Shown here piece by piece: positions 7,902 to 15,161 of a stretch of 64,000 nt of DNA. The notes beneath the pieces are model-generated. The model was not told the origin of the DNA, did not search any database, and was given only the letters and a program-made list of their open reading frames with translations. Source of the DNA: Akkermansia muciniphila. Its GTDB lineage: Bacteria > Verrucomicrobiota > Verrucomicrobiia > Limisphaerales > BJHT01. The stretch spans positions 20,066 through 84,065 of the forward strand of contig CAMAUZ010000026.1 in assembly GCA_945861535.1 (NCBI GenBank), read 5' to 3'. The position numbers were made by a program, and so were the translations under genes. Numbering within the stretch: position 1 is the first letter of the stretch; every line of letters starts with the position of its first letter.

Positions 7902-8478
7902 TTATTTCCAGTAGGGACACCGCACCCATCTCCCCGGCTCGACCTCCACCAACTCCGGCGCTTTCTGCGAGCAGTCACTCTGCGCCTTCGGGCAGCCGGA
8001 TGGAAACGGCAGCCGCTGGGGAAGTGGCCGAGGTTCGGCGCATTGCCGGGGATGGTTTCCAGGCGCTGCTGTTCGCGACCTAGTTTCCGCACGCTGTTCA
8101 TCAGGGCCTGGGTGTAGGGATGGAGCGGGCGGCGCAGGAGTTCGAGGGCGGGCGCGAGTCCGTGATCTTGCCGGCATACTTCACGGCCACGCGGACGGCG
8201 ATGTCGCCGACGATGCCAAGGTTGCGGGTGATGAGCAGGATGCTCCTGCCGAGGCGCGCCTTCAGTTCCTTCAACAGTTCGAGAATCTGCGCCTGAATGG
8301 TCACATCCAGGGCGGTGGTCGGTTCGTCGGCGATGAGCAGCCTCGGCTTGGAGGCGAGGGCCATCGCGATCATCACGCGCTGTTGCATGCCGCCGGACAT
8401 TTGGTGCGGGTAATCCTTGATGCGCGATTCCGGCGCGGGAATACCCACGAGCTTCTGCATGGGGACAACTTCGCCGTG
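7902..8478 (-). pseudogene. Degenerate oligopeptide/dipeptide ABC transporter ATPase (OppD/DppD-like)
   Basis: Two frames together spell the C-terminal two thirds of an OppD/DppD ATPase. One frame (8101-8478) has [21 protein letters not shown], the Walker B region [20 protein letters not shown] and [25 protein letters not shown]; a shifted frame then supplies the characteristic C-terminus (RLETIPGNAPNLGHFPSGC in one frame, CPKAQSDCSQKAPELVEVEP and a terminal VRCPYWK in another). At least two frameshifts are needed. The N-terminal third with the Walker A motif is missing, and the sequence breaks off near 8478, close to the inverted-repeat element. Clearly a dead gene. Confidence 0.85.
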
Positions 8479-8544
8479 GCTGGAGCATCCACCTCCAGCG
8501 GTGGGCCATCCAACTGGCAGACAGAGACATAATCGGGTTAATGG

Positions 8545-8654
8545 TAATGCCTTTCGGTAATTCCGTTCCGCTGAACGCAGGGCCGCCAAGTGCGCGTTCC
8601 GCAACTCTCGGCAACCCCGTTGGGATTCTTCGTTGGAATTACCGAAAGGCATTA
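8545..8654. mobile_element. Short element with perfect 20-bp inverted ends
   Basis: TAATGCCTTTCGGTAATTCC at 8545-8564 recurs as its exact reverse complement at 8635-8654, enclosing 70 bases. The unit lies exactly between the truncated 5' end of the ABC ATPase pseudogene and lysS. It has no coding capacity. It could be a miniature transposable element or the ends of a collapsed insertion sequence; no convincing target duplication is visible. Confidence 0.5.
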
Positions 8655-8703
8655 GGGTTTACGGTGGCCGTACAAGATCCACCTCCGCATCGGGCTTGTT
8701 TGC

Positions 8704-10290
8704 TCACTTCGGCTTCATCTGCGGGAACAAAATCACATCCCGGATGCTTTCCTGGCCCAGCAGCATCATGCACAGGCGGTCGATGCCGATGCCCAGGCCG
8801 CCGGCGGGCGGCATGCCGTGTTCGAGGGCGGTGATGAAATCTTCGTCGAGCTTCTGCTGTTCGCCGCCGGCTTGGTGTTCGAGGGTTTCGCGCTGGGCGA
8901 TGGGATCGTTTTGCTCGGAGTAGGCGGGCGCGATTTCCTGGCCGTTGATGCAGCACTCGAAGACTTCGACGGTGCTCGGGTCATCGGGCGAGAGCTTGGC
9001 GAGGGGCACGAGCTGCTTGGGCAGATGTGTGACAAAGGTCGGCTGAATCAGGGTTGGTTCGATCAGCTTCTCGAAGATCGCGCCGGTGACTTCGAAATCT
9101 TCGTAGGGAGTTTTGATCTGGTCCGCGGCGATGCCGTGCTGGAGGAAGAGCACCTGCCGCTCGGCGACGGTCATCGTTTTCCAGCCCGCGTGGTAGATGG
9201 CCATGAACTCCGGCGACACCACTTCGCCCTTGTGCCCGATGTCCGCGCCGAGCGCGAGCGCGCGCAGCTTCCGTTCGAGCGGCGTGATGTCGAACCAGTC
9301 CGCGCCAGCCTTTTCGCGCACGAGGTCCTTGTAGGTCACGCGCCGCCATGAGGGCGTCAGGTCGATGGTTTTGTAAACCTGGCCTTCGTGGTTTTTGTGT
9401 TCGATCACCAGCGTGCCGAGGACGCTCTGAGCGACGTGGCAGATGAGCGACTGCGTCAGCTCCATCATCGTCTCGTAATCGCCGTAGGCCTGATACGCCT
9501 CGAGCATGGTGAACTCGGGGTTGTGCTTCCGCGACAGCCCCTCGTTGCGGAAGTTGCGGCCGATCTCGAACACGCGGTCGATGCCGCCGACCAGCACGCG
9601 CTTGAGATACAACTCGATGGCGATGCGCAGGTAAAACTCACACCCCAGCGCGTTGTGAAACGTCTTGAACGGCTGTGCCGCCGCGCCGCCAGGAATGGAC
9701 TGCATCATCGGCGTCTCGACCTCCACGAAGCCGCGGCCGTGGAAGAAATTCCGAATCTCGCGCACGATCGCGCTGCGCTGGAGAAACGTCTGCCGTACCG
9801 CGTCGTTGGCGATCAGATCAAGATACCGCTGGCGGTAGCGAATCTCCGTGTCCTGCAAGCCGTGCCACTTCTCCGGCGGCGGGCGGAGCGCCTTGGCGAG
9901 CACGACGAAACTGTCCAGCTTCAAGCTGATTTCCCCCATTTTGGTGCGGAACAGCGTGCCCTTGGCGCCAATGAAATCGGCGAGGTCCAGATGCTTGAAA
10001 ATGTCGAATTGCTCGTCCCCGAGCGCCGCCTTCTGCGCGTACACCTGGATGCGCCCGGAGCCGTCCTTGAGGTCGATGAACTGGCTCTTGCCCATGTCGC
10101 GATGCGCCGTGATGCGGCCCGCGATGGCCACCGCGTGCCCCTCGACGAACGTGCCCGCCGCGAACTTCTCGCGCGCCGCGCCGCAGCCCTCGGTGGGGGT
10201 GAACTTGTTGGCGAACGGATTGATCCCCTTCGCTTGCAGCCCCGCCAGTTTGGTGCGGCGCTGTTCCATCAAAGAATTTGTGTCATCCAT
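8704..10290 (-). CDS. lysS: Lysyl-tRNA synthetase, class II
   Basis: A 528-residue enzyme charging tRNA-Lys in the cytoplasm. It has the N-terminal OB-fold anticodon-binding domain (AIAGRITAHRDMGKSQFIDLKDGSGRIQVY) and the class II catalytic core: motif 1 around NFFHGRGFVEVETPMM, motif 2 around EIGRNFRNEGLSRKHNPEFTMLEAY, motif 3 GLGIGIDRLCMMLLGQESIRDVILFP at the C-terminus. Start: the ATG at 10290 (MDDTNSLMEQRRTKL) matches normal LysRS N-termini; the open frame extends another 55 codons with Arg-rich, repeat-derived sequence that I exclude. An ATG at 10308 is also possible. The gene is monocistronic here. Confidence 0.97.
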   Translation of the reverse strand: MDDTNSLMEQRRTKLAGLQAKGINPFANKFTPTEGCGAAREKFAAGTFVEGHAVAIAGRITAHRDMGKSQFIDLKDGSGRIQVYAQKAALGDEQFDIFKHLDLADFIGAKGTLFRTKMGEISLKLDSFVVLAKALRPPPEKWHGLQDTEIRYRQRYLDLIANDAVRQTFLQRSAIVREIRNFFHGRGFVEVETPMMQSIPGGAAAQPFKTFHNALGCEFYLRIAIELYLKRVLVGGIDRVFEIGRNFRNEGLSRKHNPEFTMLEAYQAYGDYETMMELTQSLICHVAQSVLGTLVIEHKNHEGQVYKTIDLTPSWRRVTYKDLVREKAGADWFDITPLERKLRALALGADIGHKGEVVSPEFMAIYHAGWKTMTVAERQVLFLQHGIAADQIKTPYEDFEVTGAIFEKLIEPTLIQPTFVTHLPKQLVPLAKLSPDDPSTVEVFECCINGQEIAPAYSEQNDPIAQRETLEHQAGGEQQKLDEDFITALEHGMPPAGGLGIGIDRLCMMLLGQESIRDVILFPQMKPK

Positions 10291-10360
10291 AAAATCGAGT
10301 GCGCGCATCAAACACCGAAGCGGGGGCGAATCCAATCTTTTGCTGCGGTCGTGGCGCGGG

Positions 10361-10450
10361 GCGCGGCTTTCATGCCGCTGCAACGTGAAGTGTCGTGGGG
10401 GGCGCGAACGCGCTGTGCTCTTCGCACGCTGATGCGGCGTGAACGCCGGC
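10361..10450. repeat. Dispersed repeat family A, copy 1
   Basis: First of four related units: GCGCGGCTTTCATGCCGCTG, then GGGCGCGAACGCGC, then GCGGCGTGAACGCCGGC. The other units are at 10583-10677, 55384-55478 and 58031-58090. The blocks are short palindromes in constant order. All four lie between genes. Confidence 0.6.
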
Positions 10451-10455
10451 ACCAA

Positions 10456-10548
10456 GGTAGGGCGCGTCTGTCCCAGCGCGCCGTTTGCCGGACGTTCGGA
10501 CTCGAGGGTTGCAAATGGCGGCGGGGTGAGGACACCCCGCCCTACCGG
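10456..10548. repeat. Dispersed repeat family B, copy 1
   Basis: The unit begins GGTAGGGCGCGTCTGTCCCA and ends with the inverted word GACACCCCGCCCTACC. A related unit lies inside the mfd coding sequence at 59356-59434. Together with flanking family A copies it fills the 460-base gap between lysS and the next gene; I see no gene there. Confidence 0.6.
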
Positions 10549-10582
10549 CGGCGATTGATGGGCGGAATGCGTGCCCGACGGC

Positions 10583-10677
10583 GCGCGGCATTTATGCCGG
10601 TTCCGGGTGGAGCGCCCGTGCGGGTGCGAACGCGCTGCGGCGTGCGGACGGCGAAGCGGCGTGAACGCCGCGCGCCG
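10583..10677. repeat. Dispersed repeat family A, copy 2
   Basis: GCGCGGCATTTATGCCGG, then GCGAACGCGC, then GAAGCGGCGTGAACGCCGCG. Same block order as the copies at 10361, 55384 and 58031. It ends about 75 bases before the start of the hydrolase gene. Confidence 0.6.
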
Positions 10678-10751
10678 ACTGTGTCGCGCCGGATTGCCAT
10701 TTTTCCCGCTGCGCTTGCACGCGGGGTGGCAGCGACCTAGCCTCCGCAGCC

Positions 10752-11573
10752 ATGAAATTCACATCTCTGCTGGTGGCGGTTCTTTGCGTGCTGGGTGGTT
10801 CGGTCTCCGCCGCGGAATCGGGCGCGCCGTTCCCGGGGAAGAAGTCCGTGTGGAACGGCTACGATCGCTACGATTTCCCGGTGGACGGGAAGAATGTCCT
10901 CGTGGTGGTGCCGAAGACGGCGGCGACGGGGAAGCCGTGGGTGTGGCACGGGGAGTTTTTCGGGCACAAGCCGGCGCCGGATGTCGCGCTGTTGGGGAAG
11001 GGATTTCACATCGTATATCTGAGCGTGCAGAACCAGTTGGGCAGTCCGGAGGCGGTGGGGAACTGGAACAAGTGTTACGAGGAGCTGACGGGGAAATATG
11101 GCTTCGCGAAGAAGGCGGCGTTGGTGGGGCTGAGTCGCGGCGGACTGTATTGCTACAACTGGGCGATTGCGAATCCGACGAAGGTGGCGTGTCTCTACGG
11201 CGACGCGCCGGTGTGTGATTTCAAGAGCTGGCCGGGCGGCAAGGGGAAGGGCAAGGGAAGCAAGGGCGACTGGGCGCTGACGATGAAGGTGTATCACTTC
11301 GCGAACGAGGCCGAGGCGCTGGCTTACAAGGGCAATCCGGTGGACAACCTGAAGCCGCTGGCGGACGCCAAGGTGCCGCTGTTGCACGTCTATGGCGACG
11401 CGGATGACGTGGTGCCGTGGGACGAAAACACGGGCGTGATCGCGGAGCGCTACAAGAAACTGGGCGGCGACATCACGCTGATCGGGAAGAAGGGCGTGGG
11501 GCATCATCCACACGGCTTGGAGGACTCGACGCCGATTGTGGAGTTCATTTTGAAACACACGCTGAAGCCGTAG
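10752..11573 (+). CDS. Secreted alpha/beta hydrolase
   Basis: A 273-residue protein with a signal peptide (MKFTSLLVAVLCVLGGSVSA). The nucleophile elbow is GLSRGG in KKAALVGLSRGGLYCYNWA (about 138), the acid is probably in LLHVYGDADDVVPW, and the His in KGVGHHPHGLEDS near the C-terminus, a complete triad. The fold matches small secreted prolyl-oligopeptidase/dienelactone-hydrolase-like esterases common in Verrucomicrobia and Planctomycetes. A Gly/Lys-rich loop (GGKGKGKGSKG) interrupts the cap region. Substrate unknown. Confidence 0.8.
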   Translation: MKFTSLLVAVLCVLGGSVSAAESGAPFPGKKSVWNGYDRYDFPVDGKNVLVVVPKTAATGKPWVWHGEFFGHKPAPDVALLGKGFHIVYLSVQNQLGSPEAVGNWNKCYEELTGKYGFAKKAALVGLSRGGLYCYNWAIANPTKVACLYGDAPVCDFKSWPGGKGKGKGSKGDWALTMKVYHFANEAEALAYKGNPVDNLKPLADAKVPLLHVYGDADDVVPWDENTGVIAERYKKLGGDITLIGKKGVGHHPHGLEDSTPIVEFILKHTLKP

Positions 11574-11647
11574 GGGTGCGGTGGATTACGCGATCGCGTG
11601 GGGACAGGTTGTTTAACCGTAACCATTCAGTCGAACCGAATTGTTTG

Positions 11648-11775
11648 ACCACAGAGATGCGATGAACACAGAGAAAACAAAGAATTCGCTGACCGACATT
11701 GACTCACTAACAGGTGACTTTCCGGCGCTGACGCCGGCCCGCTTTTTTTCTCTGTGTTCATCGTGTCTCTGTGGT
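11648..11775. repeat. Dispersed repeat with inverted ends of the ACCACAGAGA...GATGAACACAGAG type
   Basis: ACCACAGAGATGCGATGAAC at the left end recurs inverted at the right end (GTTCATCGTGTCTCTGTGGT), with a GC-rich hairpin (CCGGCGCTGACGCCGG) in the middle. This word is a familiar intergenic repeat of Verrucomicrobia and some other phyla. It lies about 70 bases upstream of the FAH-family gene. Confidence 0.65.
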
Positions 11776-11842
11776 TTTCACATCGGTTTCCACTGCATAG
11801 ATACGGTTTAGGTTGGAAGGCCATTTCGAACATAACAAAATC

Positions 11843-12700
11843 ATGAAACTCATTCGCTTTGGAAAACCGGGGGCGGAAGTTCCCGGACTGATTCTCAACG
11901 ACGGCCGGCGGATTGATGCGTCCGCATTTGGGTCCGATTACGACGAGGCGTTTTTCGGGGGCGATGGCCTCGAACGGCTGGCGGCCTGGGCGAAGGCCAG
12001 CGCGGCGGCTGCGCCGACGGTGGATGCCGCAGTGCGTCTGGGGCCGTGTGTGGCGCGACCGAGCAAGATCATTTGCATCGGTCTGAACTACAGTGATCAC
12101 GCCAAGGAAAGCGGCATGCCGATTCCGGCGGAGCCGATTGTGTTTTTCAAGGCGACCAGCGCCATGGTGGGGCCGGATGATCCGGTGGTGATTCCGCGTC
12201 ACTCGAAGAAGACCGACTGGGAGGTGGAACTGGCGTTTGTGATCGGCCGGAAGGCGAGCTATGTCGCCGAGGCGGACGCGCTGAGCCATGTGGCGGGATA
12301 TGCGGTTCACAACGACTACAGCGAGCGGGAGTGGCAGTTGGAACGCGGCGGGCAATGGGTGAAAGGCAAGAGCTGCGACACATTTGCTCCGATCGGTCCG
12401 TGGCTCGCCACGCGGGATGAGATTCCTGATCCGCAGAATCTGAAGCTCTGGCTCAAGTTGAACGGCAGGCTGATTCAGAACAGCAGCACGGCGCAGATGA
12501 TTTTCGGGGTGGGGCGACTGGTGAGCTATCTGAGCCAGTTCATGTCCTTGCTGCCCGGCGACATCGTCTCGACCGGTACGCCGCCGGGTGTCGGACTCGG
12601 CTTCAAGCCGCAGCCGGTGTACCTCAAGCCCGGGGATGTGGTTCAACTCGGCGTCGAAGGATTGGGCGAACAGACGCAGACGGCGGTGGCGTGCCCGTAG
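11843..12700 (+). CDS. Fumarylacetoacetate hydrolase family protein
   Basis: A 285-residue FAH-domain protein. Hallmarks: a small N-terminal domain (MKLIRFGKPGAEVPGLILND), CIGLNYSDHAKESG, the metal-binding EVELAFVIGRKA, the HNDYSEREWQ helix with KGKSCDTFAPIGPWLAT, and the C-terminal GDIVSTGTPPGVGLGFKPQ. Family members hydrolyse or decarboxylate acylpyruvate-type compounds and some act as ureidoglycolate lyases; the exact reaction cannot be read here. The ATG at 11843 starts at the conserved N-terminus; ten in-frame codons upstream are excluded. Cytoplasmic. Confidence 0.88.
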   Translation: MKLIRFGKPGAEVPGLILNDGRRIDASAFGSDYDEAFFGGDGLERLAAWAKASAAAAPTVDAAVRLGPCVARPSKIICIGLNYSDHAKESGMPIPAEPIVFFKATSAMVGPDDPVVIPRHSKKTDWEVELAFVIGRKASYVAEADALSHVAGYAVHNDYSEREWQLERGGQWVKGKSCDTFAPIGPWLATRDEIPDPQNLKLWLKLNGRLIQNSSTAQMIFGVGRLVSYLSQFMSLLPGDIVSTGTPPGVGLGFKPQPVYLKPGDVVQLGVEGLGEQTQTAVACP

Positions 12701-12812
12701 CCGATCCGGCGGGAGCGACAGGGCGGTCCGGGTAGGGGCGCTGCGCGAGGAATTTTGGGCGGTTGCCCTTGGGCGCTGTGGCGGGTCAGGCAGTTGAAAT
12801 GACCGACAAACC

Positions 12813-14117
12813 ATGAAGCCAGGGTGGGTTAGTGACATGGCGCGGACTTGCACCGCGGTCGTTTTGATGACGGCATCGGTGGCATGGACCGATGATTTTG
12901 CAATCGTGGAGAGGCCTTGGGCGGCCTCGAACGATCCCGTCGCGAGAATGTGGCAGCGTTGGCAGTTGGGGGAATTCAAACCGGCCTTGTCCAACGCCAA
13001 GGCTTGCGTTGCGAGTGTGCTGGCGGAGCTCAAACTCTCGCCCGCCTCCCAGACGTTGGTGTTTTCCAAGACCAGCCTGCAGAACTCGGCGATCGATCCG
13101 CAAAGTCCGCGGAGCGTTTTCTTCAATGAGGAATGCTATGTCGGTTGGGCACAGGGAGGCGTGCTGGAAATCATCGGCATGGATCCGGAAACCGGGCCGC
13201 GTTTCTATTCTCTCACGTTGCCGGGGGCGGGCGGTGGCAGACCCGAATTGCGCACCACCGAGCTCTGCCTCTCGTGCCATCAAGGACCGCGGACGGGCGG
13301 CGTGCCGGGCATGTTGGTGCGGTCGGTTTACACGGGTGAATCGGGCCAGCCGATGCTCAATGAAGGCAGCCTGGTCACCGGGCACGACAGCCCGCTCCGC
13401 GACCGGTGGGGCGGCTGGTATGTGACCGGGAAACACGGCACCGAACGGCACCGGGGCAACTCCTTCGCGCAACGGCGGGGACCGCGGATCAGCTTCGATT
13501 ACGAGGCGGGCGCGAATGTCACCACGCTGGAGCGATACTTCCCAACTGAGCGCTACCTCGCGCCGGGCAGCGACATCGTGGCGCTCATGGTGCTCGAGCA
13601 TCAGTGCGCCATGCACAACAAGCTCACGGACGCGGCCCGGAGCACGCGGGAAGCGCTCGCCCGGCAGCGAGAGGCGCAGCAGCGGGCGAAGGAACCGGTG
13701 ACCGATGTGCCGCAGGGTTCCGCGCTGGCGGTCATCCACGAGCAGGCCGAGGCGGTCGTGCGGCATCTGCTCTTTTGCGGGGAATACGCGCTCAAGGATG
13801 CCGTCATCGGTGACCCCGCGTATCAGGAGGCGTTTCGCCGCAACCGGGTCGCGACAAAGGACGGGCGATCGCTGAAGGATTTCGAACTGCGCACGCGGCT
13901 GTTCCAGCATCGGTGCAGCTACATGATTTATTCGCGCGGATTCGAGGCGCTGCCATCGGCGGTCAAGCAGGCCATTTACCGGCGGCTGCATGACGTGCTG
14001 ACGGGGAAGGATCAGGGCGGTTCGTTCGCGCATCTGTCCGCGGCCGAGCGCCGGAACATCCGGGAAATATTGCAGGAGACGAAGGCGGATTTGCCGGGGG
14101 ATTGGGGGAGGGAGTAG
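12813..14117 (+). CDS. Exported c-type haem-binding protein, hypothetical
   Basis: A 434-residue protein with an N-terminal hydrophobic export segment (about 9-26) and one c-type haem motif, CLSCH in ELCLSCHQGPRTGG (about residue 155), with candidate distal ligands further on. A charged coiled-coil-like helix (RSTREALARQREAQQRAKEP) follows in the middle. I know the family only as verrucomicrobial/planctomycetal hypothetical proteins. The last 54 codons (about 13955-14117) occur again, broken, at 27908-28070 and 29508-29670. A MARTC start at residue 9 is also possible. Confidence 0.7.
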   Translation: MKPGWVSDMARTCTAVVLMTASVAWTDDFAIVERPWAASNDPVARMWQRWQLGEFKPALSNAKACVASVLAELKLSPASQTLVFSKTSLQNSAIDPQSPRSVFFNEECYVGWAQGGVLEIIGMDPETGPRFYSLTLPGAGGGRPELRTTELCLSCHQGPRTGGVPGMLVRSVYTGESGQPMLNEGSLVTGHDSPLRDRWGGWYVTGKHGTERHRGNSFAQRRGPRISFDYEAGANVTTLERYFPTERYLAPGSDIVALMVLEHQCAMHNKLTDAARSTREALARQREAQQRAKEPVTDVPQGSALAVIHEQAEAVVRHLLFCGEYALKDAVIGDPAYQEAFRRNRVATKDGRSLKDFELRTRLFQHRCSYMIYSRGFEALPSAVKQAIYRRLHDVLTGKDQGGSFAHLSAAERRNIREILQETKADLPGDWGRE

Positions 14118-14255
14118 GGGGCGAAGATCAAAGTTCAAAGTTCAAAATCTGCGGGCGGGGTTGCGCGATTTCGCCGGGGGCGAGCACGGCGCATTGAGCC
14201 GCATCGCCTGCCTTTCCGACGGCTCCGCCGAGTACTCCGGCGCGTGAACGTCACC

Positions 14256-14505
14256 ATGACCCAACTCACCGATTAATTGCTGGCCTCGAATGCCCGCGTT
14301 GGCGGCATCAACCATCTGGACGGCAAGAATCCGCCGTCAAAGACCGCCGTCACCGGCATCACGATCGACCTGCTGCGGTTGTTGTTCCCGGGGGTTTTGA
14401 CGACCGGCCGGTGCAGCTTTCCGAAGTCCGGGTCGAGACGGTGTCGCTGATGGACGCGGTGTTGGGCCGTCTTGAGGAGATCTCGAAGAGCCTGTCGTCT
14501 GGTGG
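14256..14505 (+). pseudogene. Degenerate N-terminal fragment resembling serine O-acetyltransferase
   Basis: Within the 510-base gap before the sigma factor, one frame reads MTQLTD, stop, LLASNARVGGINHLDGKNPP and TAVTGITIDLLRLLFPG; after a frameshift near 14405 a second frame continues VQLSEVRVETVSLMDAVLGRLEE. The LLRLLFPG pattern followed by a helix of this kind resembles the N-terminal domain of EpsC-type serine acetyltransferases. There is no hexapeptide-repeat catalytic domain. I take it as a remnant; the family assignment is tentative. Confidence 0.4.
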
Positions 14506-14627
14506 CGGCGGACGAGCCGTCCTACGACTGCGCCGTGAAGCGGTTGCGCGAAACGCAAGGCGTCACGACCGGGAGGGATTCGAATTTTCACTGCTAAGTT
14601 TTCAGGCATTTGAATCAATAGTGGTAG

Positions 14628-15161
14628 ATGGCACCAAACAGCCCAGCCCAACCGAGCATTGAAGTGTTGTTTTTGCAGCACGCGGCGGCGGTGCGCGGGT
14701 TTGTGATGGGGTTGGTGCCGGATCGGGCGGCGGCGGATGACGTGTTTCAAGAGGTGTTTTTGACGGTGATGCAGCGGGGGGCGGATTTTCGACGGGACGG
14801 GAACTTCCTGGCGTGGGCGCGCGGCATTGCGCGCAACAAGGTGCTGGAGCATTACCGGCGGCAACGCACGGCACCCCTGCCGTTCGACGAGGAGTTGCTC
14901 AACTTGCTGGCGGACTCCGCGGAAGATTCCGACGAACTCATGGAGCAGCGGCGGGAGGCTTTGGCGAAATGCCTGGAGCGGTTGGCGCCGCGGACCCGGG
15001 AAATTGTCGATCTGCGCTACGGCGATCATGCGCTGACGCCGCCGAAAATTGCCGAGCAATTGGCATGGACCACCAACGCCGTGAACGTGGCGTTGGCCCG
15101 GGCACGGGCGTTTTTGCGCGATTGTACCCGGCGAATGCTCGCCAGCGGGGAGGTAACGTGA
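14628..15161 (+). CDS. ECF-type RNA polymerase sigma factor
   Basis: A 177-residue sigma-70 family protein without region 3. Region 2 is FLQHAAAVRGFVMGLVPDRAAADDVFQEVFLTVMQR, with the core-binding DDVFQEVFL; ARGIARNKVLEHYRRQR covers region 2.3-2.4; region 4 helix-turn-helix is TREIVDLRYGDHALTPPKIAEQLAWTTNAVNVALARARAFLRDC. It fits the planctomycete/verrucomicrobial ECF groups. The stop overlaps the GTG start of the FecR-WD40 gene (GTGA at 15158-15161), so sigma factor and membrane partner are translationally coupled. Targets probably include the cytochrome cluster just downstream, by position only. Confidence 0.93.
   Translation: MAPNSPAQPSIEVLFLQHAAAVRGFVMGLVPDRAAADDVFQEVFLTVMQRGADFRRDGNFLAWARGIARNKVLEHYRRQRTAPLPFDEELLNLLADSAEDSDELMEQRREALAKCLERLAPRTREIVDLRYGDHALTPPKIAEQLAWTTNAVNVALARARAFLRDCTRRMLASGEVT

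Noticed and set aside
10361..10677. Possible CRISPR-like array
   Set aside because: Repeats are palindromic units of differing families with irregular spacing and no uniform spacers; there are no cas genes.
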